Shown here: positions 1 to 10,700 of the stretch, piece by piece
How the letters are laid out: each line of letters starts with the position of its first letter
Numbering within the stretch: the stretch's first letter is position 1
Assembly (NCBI RefSeq): GCF_020921035.1
Contig: NC_063160.1
Location: 23,221,095-23,285,094 of the forward strand
Reading direction: 5' to 3'
Length of the DNA stretch: 64,000 nt
Source of the DNA: Rhodamnia argentea
Lineage: Eukaryota; Streptophyta; Magnoliopsida; Myrtales; Myrtaceae
Position numbers and translations under genes: made by a program
Notes under the pieces: model-generated
Told to the model about the DNA's origin: nothing
Databases searched by the model: none
What the model saw: the letters and a program-made list of their open reading frames with translations, nothing else

Positions 1-659
1 TTAAAAGATATAGGAGAGGTCCTGTCTATTCCGGGTGACTATTCCCTCAAACAGGGTTGGTAAATATGATGTGAAATCATCAAAGCCTCAGCGAGCAACA
101 ATCTTTGCAGATTCAGTATTCCAATCATCACAAAAATTAACTAGTCTAGATCATCATGGGCGATAGTAAATAAACAAACAAATCATCCAATTGCCGGAAA
201 AACTCCTTGACCGGGCAAATTGCGAAATAAGGACTTGAAACATTCCCATCAAAAAGAGGGGAAAAAAGCCAACACATCTGCGAACTAAAGCTTCACAAAG
301 CAGATTGCTTAAGAAACTGAACTACACCATAAAATAAAGCACAAAAAGAACCATTTCGTCATGACCATACAAAAAGCGAAGCTCGTGGATTGCCCTCGTT
401 TGTGCTTCGACAACAAGCAATCATTTCATCATCAGGCAATCAATAAAGGGGCAAAAACACCATTACTTCAAACACACACCGCAAAATCATACAAGAAACG
501 ATAAAGAAAGGGAAATGAAAAAAGGCGTTCCTTTACACGACGAAAGGAAAAGTCGGAAGCAAAAGCCCCACTCCGTTTCCCTGCTTCCATTAACCACACC
601 AACGCCCTCCATCCCAGAAGTATATCAAAGGGAAAAAGAGAAGGACGTCGAGATCGCAC
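1..659 (-). other. Probable first intron of the At3g27210-like gene
   Basis: This stretch follows the donor site of the partial gene on the minus strand. It is AT-rich and I see no continuation of the expected acidic second exon. The open frames here are short and overlap the first exon in other frames. Confidence 0.4.
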
Positions 660-828
660 CGTAGTCTCTGAAACTCGTCGTTGACCGAGGACCAGGCGAC
701 CACTGAGACTTGAGGGAGCCACCATTGATCGGAGCCTCGCCGTCGACAGCCTTTTCCTTGATCGGCGAAGGCGGGATCGCCGCGGCGGAGCTGGAGTTCC
801 CGCGAGCTGATGAAACGCACGAACCCAT
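660..828 (-). CDS. At3g27210-like acylated protein, first exon only (partial)
   Basis: The exon encodes about 56 residues starting MGSCVSSARG, with a PPSPIKEK motif and ending SPGPRSTTSFRDYG. From memory this matches the N-terminus of the plant uncharacterised family At3g27210, in which the next exon begins with an acidic KEETFFDSQPWL-type stretch. Gly2 and Cys4 fit N-myristoylation plus palmitoylation, so a membrane-anchored protein is inferred; its function is unknown. The exon ends in a split Gly codon followed by a GTGCGA donor at 659-658. I could not find the next exon in 1-659, so intron 1 probably runs off the left edge. A (GA)n tract lies in the presumed leader just upstream. The family assignment rests on a short match, so confidence is moderate. 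Confidence 0.55.
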
Positions 829-1742
829 TCCCTCCCTACTCTTTCTAAACTGACAGCGCAGAAACCATTGCAGCGTCTGGAGTACCCAAACAAAAAAGAG
901 AGCTTTTCACAGAGGAGAGAGAGAGAGAGAAACGAGCCGGTGACGTGGTTTTTTTTTTTTTTGCGATATTTGTTGTGTGCTAAAGTAGAAATTTTGGACC
1001 AAAAAAAGTAGAAATTTAGGTGAAAAAAATGGAAAAATCAGAGGTTTTGAGAAATTGGTGATTGTGGTTTTAATACATGGCAAGTCAATCTTAGGTGCGG
1101 TTCACTATAAAAACCAAGCAATTATTCTCATGCGAACCTGTTCGACCAAAAAGAAGAACAGGAAACCTATAGTGGGGTGTGAAAGCGTGGACACAAGTCA
1201 AGTCACTCGACCCGCTTAATAAACGAGAATGTTCTGAAGTGGTTTGAGAATTAGATACGATTGATTAACTTCTTGAAAATCGTTGTGCCTTATAACTTGA
1301 TTCGAGAATTCCTCAAGACAATACATTTTGACTATCGCGAGATATATTGGTAATTGCGGATCTTCTGATTGGAATGGAATTCGCAACGTACGAAGCGATT
1401 TTATTTTGATCAAACTTCTCGACCTTTACTACATAAAGAGGAAAGATATGAACCTCCTGAGAAAGTCTAGAAAAATCTAGGGCACGTCCCATTTGTCTGT
1501 TCCTCTGCTAGGACTTTATTTCTTTCTCACATGGCCACGTTTGTCCTTAATCTTTGATTGGGCACGGTTTAAAAAAACCCTATTAATTCCAATTTCATCT
1601 GAAGGGGAACTTGCATTTTGATGTGTGGACATCATTGTATTTTAACAGCTTTGACTCATCAATGAATACAAATATCTTGATGGGTATTTTTAGAACTCAA
1701 GGCATTGGCTTTAGCTTTCAATTTGAATCTCCTCCCTTTGTT

Positions 1743-1943
1743 GTTGTTGTTGTTTTTTTTTTTTTTTTATAACCGAAGTTTCCCACGTGTAATGAACTAT
1801 TCCTGGGGGTGGTGGGGATATGAGCGTTAATGCCACCAGTTAAGTCCTCCAAGATATGGTCGGGGAGATTCGAACTTGAGACCTCATAAGTTTAACTGTC
1901 CAAAGCCCAGGGATCTCACCAACTCGGCCAACGCTTCATTTCA
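1743..1943 (-). mobile_element. tRNA-derived SINE
   Basis: Read on the minus strand, the element starts with a tRNA-like head. A-box TGGCCGAGTTGGT lies at about 1930-1918 and a B-box-like GTTCGAATC near 1876-1867. A tRNA-unrelated body of about 100 bp follows, then a 3' end ending GGTTAT plus an A-rich tail with CAA repeats (about 1770-1743). The 10-bp sequence TCCCTTTGTT occurs on both sides (1733-1742 and 1944-1953) and fits a target-site duplication. This is the standard layout of a plant SINE retroposed with polymerase III internal promoters. The head most resembles tRNA-Leu or tRNA-Ser. Confidence 0.75.
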
Positions 1944-2696
1944 TCCCTTTGTTTTTTTTTTTTTTTGTGCCAATTTGATTGTTCAATTGTCCAATTTCGT
2001 CTAGAATGTCCATTGATGGTTCTTTAAGGATTTTGATTTAATGCTCAAGAACCGGACAAGTCCTAAAGGTAGGTGGCCTTCAAGTATGTAACCTAAGCAT
2101 TCAATGGTGCCTCCCTCCGCGTAAGTGCCATGGACCTTGGCTTATTTACCTACCAAAGCACAACCTTTTTCAAACTCTGTCATGGATTCAATGAAGTGGG
2201 GAGGTCTCAAAAGGTGGCTCAAAATTAGAAGGTTAAGTCCTGGAATTTATATTTCTTTCTAGTGACATAAGCAATGATGATGGAGCGGAAAATAATCATT
2301 TTTTGAGAATATTATTAAGTTGATAACGCATATATAATTAAAGAAATGGATATGATTCATTAGCTAACCCGTGATGGACGAGTTCGTGCTTGTGAAAATA
2401 TATTTTGGGCTAATAGACTTTGTTTCGAAAAATAAACTGTATGTGCCGTAATATAAAATGAAAAGAATCTCTTACTTTTAAAGGATAATCGTCTTTTCTT
2501 AATCGCAAGCTTGTGATTTTTGTCCAACCGAAATTGTCTAAATATCCCTATCTTATCTAAAAGTCTCGAATACCCTAGCCTCGTAGCCGACCTCCCAATC
2601 GGGTTTGCCACCACCTTCCCGGCAACCGGCCACCGCCTTCGCCGTCGCAACTCCATTTCGCTCACTTCCGCCCAACCAATGCGAAATCCCCTCTTT

Positions 2697-2717
2697 CTCT
2701 CTCTCTCTCTCTCTCTC
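2697..2717. repeat. CT microsatellite
   Basis: An uninterrupted CT dinucleotide run of about ten units. It creates serine-leucine runs in spurious open frames on the plus strand. Confidence 0.8.
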
Positions 2718-2795
2718 AAGGGTCACTGTCATCAAAGTTGTGGCAAAGCGAAATTACGATTGGGCTTTCGATTTAGGCCTCAAAATTTTCATTAT

Positions 2796-3020
2796 AAAAG
2801 ACAAAATTGCCAAAAAGCATGTTCAGCCAAAGTTGAAAATGACAGTAGATTTAACAGGTGGAGAAACACTCCCCGTGACTTGAGTGATGTTTATCAGGAA
2901 ATGAAACCCCGGTTTTATCCGTTCGCATTTGCACTAATTCTTATTTGTAAGTTAATATCTACAAGTCAATAAGTTCAGAATTCAATTAAAAATTGAAGGA
3001 AATAGCCTGGGCAAAGGTCA
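2796..3020 (+). repeat. Direct segmental duplication, copy A
   Basis: The segment runs from AAAAGACAAAATTGCC to about GCCTGGGCAAAGGTC. It is clearly similar to 4095-4365 in the same orientation, sharing the GTGGAGAAACACTC, GAAACCCCGGTT and TTGTAAGTTAATAT blocks. Copy B has an extra roughly 35 bases in the middle. Confidence 0.75.
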
Positions 3021-3334
3021 AAGGGCAAAAAAAATAAAAGAATAATAAATCATGCTCGGAACCAAGCCGAACCAAGGAGCTGGACCGGATCGAAAAATCT
3101 TAATTCTCTCCTTTTAGTTTTACCTTGCATTTTGTATTTTTTGTTATTGCTCGCTCTGTCTCTTGTTTATCCTCTCTCTCCCTCTTTGCTCTGCTTCGCC
3201 CACTTCTTCACATTTCCTCAACAAGGATAAATCATTCGAAGCTCACGAACCTCCTGTAGATCGGTTCACTTTGCTGGCAAGAAGAATCGAAGGCGCTTAA
3301 AATCCATTTCTCATGCCCTTGTCGATGTATAGGG

Positions 3335-3385
3335 TTTTCAAAGACATTTGCATTGTGTAATCGGATAATCAAAGACTCGAGCAAC

Positions 3386-3422
<37 letters not shown>

Positions 3423-3481
3423 GTTATTTTATGGGGTAGGATTTATTTTTCAAAGACATTTGCAATCTGTGTAATCGGATA
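3335..3481 (+). repeat. 113-bp tandem duplication bracketing an A run
   Basis: A 33-35-base block (TTTTCAAAGACATTTGCA, then GTGTAATCGGATA) occurs at 3335-3367 and again at 3447-3481. Between them lies a run of nearly 30 A (about 3391-3419). Confidence 0.75.
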
Positions 3482-4094
3482 TTTTACAATGGAACGATTT
3501 TGTAAATTTGTTCGAAGCCAACTTTTATTGCTTTTGAAGAATCAAAGATCAAATGAGGAAAAAAACGAGATTACCGAGTTCACCCAAGATTAGGACAAAG
3601 ATTTTCTATTTTTAGTGGATCATGCCCGAACCGGGCTAACTAAACCTGGAATGGATTGACATGACGTACATGGTAGGTTTTAGGTTCTCAAAATTGAAAA
3701 CCACGGTCCTTGATTGAAGAGTGACTAACAAGAGAATGTCTACACTATATTGGAGGCAAAAGAGGTTACAAAAAAAGAGGAGGGGTTGGGCATCGTTAAG
3801 CGTCTTTGATTTCGAATAGTGTAGGTGCATCATTAGTATTCATAAAACTATGGCAAAAAAAAAATTGGATCGAAAATATTTAGGGGGTTTATTTCACAAA
3901 AGAAATTTAAGATTTGAAAAATTATTTTTTCTAACAAAAATCAATAAATTAATAAATTTTTATTATCTACGAAAATAATTAGACATAAATTTAAATTGTA
4001 TAATAAAATATTTTTTTTCATTAACTCAACCAATCAATTTTTCGAAAATATGTTTCAAATTATCAAATTTTTCATAGACCTCAGCTTGTCCATT

Positions 4095-4365
4095 GGAAAA
4101 GACAAAAAATTGCCAAAAAGCATGTCTAGCTAAAGTTGAAAATGACAACAAGATAAGATCACCCAAAAAAAGGTCAAAACTAGATTAACCGGGTGGAGAA
4201 ACACTCTCGTGACTCGAGTGATCCGATGTTAGTTAGGAAAAGAAACCCCGGTTGCGTCCGTCCTTCTTTCGCTATTTCTAATTTGTAAGTTAATATTCAC
4301 AAGTCAATGCTTATTTGAAATTCAATAACAAATTAAAGAAAACCAACCTGGGCAAAAATCATTAA
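4095..4365 (+). repeat. Direct segmental duplication, copy B
   Basis: This is the partner of 2796-3020. Shared blocks appear in the same order with scattered substitutions and small indels, which indicates an old duplication or two copies of one dispersed element. No terminal repeats could be defined. Confidence 0.75.
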
Positions 4366-6598
4366 AAAGAAACGTTGTCGTGGGATATTTCAAGACAGCC
4401 ACTTTGAGCCAATTAAGCTTTGCTTCGTTGGATTTTTTTTCCCTTAGTTTTCGGTTTACTCTCTTTGTAAACCATGTGGGCATTGGCATTTCGATGTTCG
4501 AAACACTCGAAACACCTCAAATTCCGAACTATTCTTTATCTTATCGAACGTGCACATTCATGGTATGTCCGTGGGAAATAGATTGTGTGGTTAAGGCTAT
4601 TCCCGATAGGAATTCACGTGTCTAATCGGATTTTACTAGAATAACAGTCTTTTATGTGGCTATGAGAATAACAATATATTATCATGCGTAAATTCTTAAA
4701 AGAATAGATCCCGTAATAATTTTTAATTGTTATATTCTTTTTTTGTGACAAAAAATAGATTATTAACATAATAGTCACCATCGTTACATAATTAATTTCC
4801 TTATCTCACCACCGCCCATTGTTTACTCGAATGTATCACGATCTAAGTGACCTGACATGCACTTCTTTCTAGTTAATTAGTGGGAGTGGGGTTGGTTTTT
4901 GGGATTAAGTAAGGTCATTGGGGGCCAAAGCAACCTTAGATGGAGACAAAACAATCAGTCTAATTCGAACCATCACTAATGGTTCCATTTACCTCATTTA
5001 GAAAATTGCGTCGCGATACGGAATCTTTTGCTTTGGCTTTGTCGCTCCTCTTAGTTACATGCTCGCCCTTTTTGGGTCCACTCGTTCATGTTCATTTAAT
5101 GAAAGACCGTTCGTGGGAAATAGCGTTTCGAGAGGATCGTGATGAAACCAACCACCACACCATCGGACCATATGTCGACCACGATGTCATGTTCTAGGGC
5201 TTACATACAAGTTCCATTGTCGACGTATCGACTAAGCAAGCCTCGTGTATAATGTATCGGTACATTTCCGAGGGGCGAATACGGATATTCGTAACTCATG
5301 CAACTCTTGGGTGGTACCCGGATGTGAGGCACTACGAAGCATTTTATTGCAATAGATGAAAATAAAAAAGGTACATCCTTTCTTAGGAGATGTTTCGATT
5401 GAGGCGCACACTTTACACGCGAAGTATAGTAACATTAATTGGGTTTCGGATCTTCTAGGTAACCGATTCGATTTGGATTTACAACGTTGTGAAACACCAT
5501 CTTTAGGGATGTGCACCTGTTGCGATCCAACTCGAGAACCATATTGTATCGGTCGGTTCTCTGGTCCCAAACTTTTGCAACCAGGAATAACCGGTTTGGC
5601 TCCCAATTCTTGGTCTCTAGTCCGGGATCGGACCATACCGGTATGCCTTAACATACATGCATATATACATACACACATGCATGGTCCGACCCCCAAAAAA
5701 AAAAAAAAATGGTGAGGCTAAGCTGGTAGAGGCAAAAGAAACCTTAGGCCTCTGACTTTACTCTCTTCTATGGGGAGAAACAAAAGAAAAGAAAATCCCA
5801 TTTCTGTGCATGAAGAAGCAAAAATTCGTGAGGCTTGGTTCTCGGGTAGAAAGCATCGGTTTCCAATTCTATAGTGATCTACAATCATTTTGAGATACAT
5901 AAATCACTGACTTAGATGCGGCTTGCATACAACATGAGAAATGAAACAAATGTTGAATGAAAATATACGAGACTATCCACGATTCGAAACTACTCAACTC
6001 ACGCATTATGTGCGCTGATTATGGTCTATCTATAATAAGATTCGAGTTGTTTGGAACCAACGAAAAGATGGTTATGCCCCATCATCATTCGGTGCGAGAC
6101 AAAAAAAGGTCTTGACGTACAAATTTGGAATAATTAACAAGTGGGAAAGAAGTTGGAAACTATGGCTATTGCAAGAATGGGGGAATACTTTCGTCCAGAA
6201 AGTACGCGACCTTTTATGTACTGTCAAATCTCGGGGCACGAACCGGACGATCCATCCACGGTGCAACGTGGTGGGGGGCCCTATTGAAAAAGTTGTGTGT
6301 ACGCCACCCACGCCCCGGAGAGGGGGGGGGGCGGCGGTCTAATTCCATCGTGCGGGTCCAATGTCCATAAAAAATCTCGAGGAATTGAACCGGGGGAAGG
6401 ATGTGGAATGGTGATTGATGACGTCATAATTGTTGAGGACATGTCCTTTTCTTTTGGGAATTATTGATCGAGTCGGCTGGATTGGTCACGTCACGTGACG
6501 ACCGAAATCACGACTTTGTCTCCATCCGTCGAGGCATTATCGCGATTATCATTTGTTATTTTTCTAGCACAATCTTGTAACATTCTTGGACAATAAAT

Positions 6599-6644
6599 CA
6601 CGTTCGATGAGGCCCGCCGACCACGTTTGATCAGGCCCGCCGAC
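6599..6644 (+). repeat. 23-bp tandem repeat ending at a G-box
   Basis: There are two adjacent units of the form CACGTTYGATSAGGCCCGCCGAC, differing at two positions. They are followed immediately by CACGTG, which begins like a third unit and forms a perfect G-box. Confidence 0.75.
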
Positions 6645-7742
6645 CACGTGGTCTCTGTTCCTCCATGCTAGGATAGCATCTTCCCAAGAGTGGGACCCCC
6701 ACATGCCATTATTTGTAATGTAGAAGATTTGTGACTTTTGAGATTAGTCTTCTATCAACATGTACATATTCATACTTCTTTTACAATTCTTTTTTTTTCA
6801 ATAGGCCAATATTCTGAACTTTGACCAAAAAATAAAAAGGACTTTTAACTTTTCGGAATTTTTAGACGGACACGGTCAATCCATAAATCGATGAAAAAAT
6901 AAAGGGAGCATGTATTAACTGGGAGAAATTTAATATGATTTGATATGGCATTATATAAAAGAGAGAGAGAGAAAGAGCCTTAGCAAAATAATAAGTACCA
7001 AGATCATGGAGTATCGAAATGTTTCGATGAACATCTATTCTTCCGAGTTCTCAGCAAAGGTGATAATCAATTCTTCTGAGTTAGGTATAGTATCAATCGA
7101 TGATGCACGTGTGATGACCTCGTGGAAGACTGATGACTCCTTCACCATCCGACTATGGATGACGTGGCTAATGACGCTAACTTGTACATAGTCAGGAGAC
7201 GCTTCAGACATATCGACAAAAGTCACGTGACACCGTTTTCATTAAAGGTTATCGTTTATGCTTTATGTGTTTTTAAGAGATCATATTAATCATGCCGCAT
7301 CAGATTGTTCAAATGAAAAATTTAACGATCAGCGCTTTTGTCCATCCGCCGAAGCTCATGGGGTTTATTGGGTCAATTGGAAAGTGGTGCACTCTTTGTC
7401 CTGAAGACGGGTTTCGATATTGTTTCTGGGATTTGGCCCGGTAATAACTTGATTAATTTTTGTGCTTTTCTGGTCGAGCAATCTTGTTTACGTTGCATTC
7501 TCGCAATAAAATGCCACAGGCCCATGAAGTTGAAGGGGCCTTCTTTTGGTCCAGGCCCAGCACGGCCCAGCCCATTGTGTGTGTCTCTCTCTCAGTGCTG
7601 AGTTCTTTCCGCATCGTCGTCGTTCACCAAACTCGGGTCTCATGTAGTCTGCGGCTCCTTTTCAACGCCTGCTCGTTTCTTTCCCTCGCAAGGCATCTGC
7701 TTTGTTTACGTCAAGCTTTTCAGCTACCTTCCTCTAAAAGAA

Positions 7743-7757
7743 GAGAGAGAGAGAGAG
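7743..7757 (+). repeat. GA repeat abutting the RPE start codon
   Basis: An AG/GA dinucleotide run ends one base before the inferred start ATG at 7759, so it lies in the 5' leader of the epimerase mRNA. Purine-rich leaders like this are common in plants. Confidence 0.7.
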
Positions 7758-7758
7758 G

Positions 7759-10700
7759 ATGGGAGTGACCGCGAAAATAGCGCCGTCGATGCTGTCTTCG
7801 GACTTCGCGAATCTGGCTTCGGAAGCCCAGCGCATGCTCGATTGTGGCGCCGATTGGCTCCACATGGACATCATGGTACGCTCGAACATAGTCCGCAATT
7901 CAACTTTTTTTTTTTTTTGTTTCGTTTGCGGAGATTGTGTTGGATTCTGTGTGCTGCTCGTTTTCAGTCGATCTCTGTATGATGTGATCTCAGTGGCTTT
8001 TGGCTTGAGCTTGTACCCGGTGCTGATGGCTACCTAAAGCAGATTTAGGTTTCAGATTTACATCTTAGCTGCTTTGCTGTTATAGTGCTAGTAAGTTGAG
8101 GCGGGATCAATTTATCACTCTGATTCTCACCACTAAGTGAGCGAAAATGATGCAGCTGAATCGAGGAGATGTAAGCAACTTAGGTCGTTTGCTTAGCTTT
8201 TTGGCGGGACGTGTGATACAAAGGCGTATCCACTCTCAGTATTACCCTATCTCGAGAGGATCCCAATCCCAATCCCAATCCAAACCCAAATCCAAATCCA
8301 ATGCCCAAGTTCTATGTAGTTAAAAGATTATCTGATAATGTATATGGGTTGTGTCTTTTGATGAATATGCATTTCATTGGAACGGAACAGAGTTGCAGCC
8401 CTCTGAGAAAATACCACAATTAGAAAGTAGAAAAAATAGAACACAAGCGAGAGAAAAATTCGAAAAGTAAATTGCAATCTAAAGAGGAACCTATCAACAG
8501 CATGGCCTAGAACTCTAGCCATAAGTTCCGCAACGTGACCTTGTATTCTTGAATGCTGACTCATTCTTCTCCAACTCTTCTTCATTTGAGTGCTCTGCTA
8601 CATTGTTGTTTTTTATGCAGGAGCACAATTCAATTTTTGATTATTTTCTTTTAATTATGTCCCTTATTATGTTATTAGGTAATAATCAGTCATAAGTTAG
8701 TCGTGTGACTTTTAATGAGCTCCAGCGGTTGAGATCAGATTGTTTTTCGGATCAAGGGTTTAGATCATCTTTCATCTGTAACTCTAGTGTAAATAGGTCT
8801 TTTAAGTCCCTTTGTCATTACCTTTACTCATTCAAAAAAATCATTGGTTTCTATAAAGCCTGGAATATCTTCTCTGATCCAGCTTCAATTAAACTCAACT
8901 TCAGCCCTGATTTTGTTCCTTTTGCTATCAGTTATTTTTCTGACTACGTCAAGTTGGTATTAGAGCCCCTGGTTAGGGTTCTCCCCATATCAGTTTTATT
9001 TTCATGGTAATGTTCTCTCTGTTTCTGTCAAACGTCAATGTCTCATACATCAACCTAAAAGCATGAGCTGATGGATGAGATGATTGTGACCTTCCTTTGT
9101 CTTGGATGCAAACTGCCAATTTGAAATATGGCTAAAGAATTTTTTTTCTATGCATTTTTATGGAGGATGACTTTGGTTGGTGTTAACTTCCTCTTCTGGT
9201 CACTAACCAAGGACTACTTTTGTCCATCATTAATTTTGGTGTATGAAGTGCATTAGCAATATATCCTATGCTTCATACCTGTTACGCATCATAGGGTATT
9301 CTCGTTTAGAAGTTTGTACTCTGTTTGTAACGAAGTGACATGGTTGTCCTAATTATCTGCAGGATGGGTAGGTTTCCACATTCAGTTCAATCTCGTTGCT
9401 GTTAAATGGCCTTATGAAGAGATTTCAGTCTAGCGACATGCTTCCATCTTCTCTTATTTTCCCTTCTTCTTCTTCTTCTTCTTTTCAAATTTTACTTAAA
9501 AGGAATTTTAGGTTAATATTTGTACATAGTCAATTTCAACGAGTAGTTTTACGTACTGTGGAACTTTTGCTTGGATACACATTTATTCTCGTGCATGCTA
9601 GCTTCATTTAGCCCAAGTTTGCTGATTGCAGGATCGACCAGGCCATTTGAACTTCTATATGTCTAACGATCTCAAACCATGAAAGTTGTACAAATCTGAA
9701 GTGGATGAAATGGTGACCCCTATAAAGGCATGAAACTCCAACCCCTCCCCCTTCCCTCCGGAAAAAGAAAATAAAGATAAAGGAAAGTTATACAAATGTC
9801 AAGTGGATGGAAGTCGGAATAACTAGTAGCATTCACTAAGAATCATTGATAGAAAGGACTGGAGAAGAAAGATTTGCATGGTTGTGCTTGGCTGGTATTA
9901 GATTAAACCTCATTTGAGTAGTTGACATGAGCAACAAATTAGCTTCTTCTCTTGCAAACATGAAGATGTGAGGCTGAAAAGATTAGACCTGCTTTTTGAT
10001 AAGTGAAGTGCTGCGCGATGTTTACAATATGAGAGAATGCACTTAAGAGGTTCGTGCCCTAAACATAAGAATTTGGAAATATCTTCACTGTGTGTTTTGC
10101 TGCATAACAGACGAGATAAGGATATAAAAATCAAGTCAATTGCCTATGGGAGCTTGTTGACTGGTATTATGTTGATGGGCATGACAAACAAGCTCTCCTC
10201 GTAGGCACTGGTGTACTACGTGCAGTCATTCTACTTCTCAGCAAAAATATGTTTGAATGACATCTCAGTCAAATACTTTCGGTTCCAGGCATTTTGTCCC
10301 TAATCTAACTCTAGGTGCTCCAGTCATCAAGAGTTTGAGAAAGCATACCAAGTAATGTTCTATCACAATTTTTTCCTCCATTAAGTTTGTTCTTTTACCT
10401 ATTAGCGATTTGCAAAAGTAAAGTTTGATTATTTTGGGTTATACAGGGCTTATTTGGATTGCCATCTTATGGTCACGAATCCTCTTGATTATGTTGAACC
10501 TTTGGGGGACGCTGGTGCTTCAGGTTTTACGTTTCATGTTGAGGTGTCAAAAGGTAGTGCCCTCATTCTCTTTTTTGGTGCTGACTACCTGGACTTTTCT
10601 TTTAAATGTCCCCTTATTTATTTGATAATATCTGCTGGTTGCAGAAAACTGGCAAGAACTTGTGAAGAAAGTCAAGTCAAAAGGCATGAAGCCTGGTGTG

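Larger units (their letters stand above)
829..7758. other. Intergenic region between two divergent genes; repeats only
   Basis: I find no convincing gene. The region holds the presumed leader and promoter of the left gene (GA tract and T run near 915-962), a tRNA-derived SINE (1743-1943), a CT microsatellite (about 2697-2717), a duplicated 220-270-bp segment (about 2796-3020 and 4095-4365), a 113-bp tandem duplication around an A run (3335-3481), and a 23-bp tandem repeat (6599-6644). G-box-like CACGTG motifs occur near 6491, 6645 and 7223. The 5'-flanking region of the epimerase gene lies at about 7300-7758. Open frames such as 5232-5715 lack recognisable domains. Confidence 0.6.

Noticed and set aside
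5232-5715. Overlapping 154- and 119-codon frames
   Set aside because: Sequence reads as a GGTTC/CCGG-rich dispersed repeat with no protein features.
10170-10190. GATGGGCATGAC in RPE intron 2 as an alternative source of the Asp-Gly-His codons
   Set aside because: It is not preceded by AG, not followed by a usable donor in phase, and continues as Asp rather than Phe-Val-Pro-Asn.
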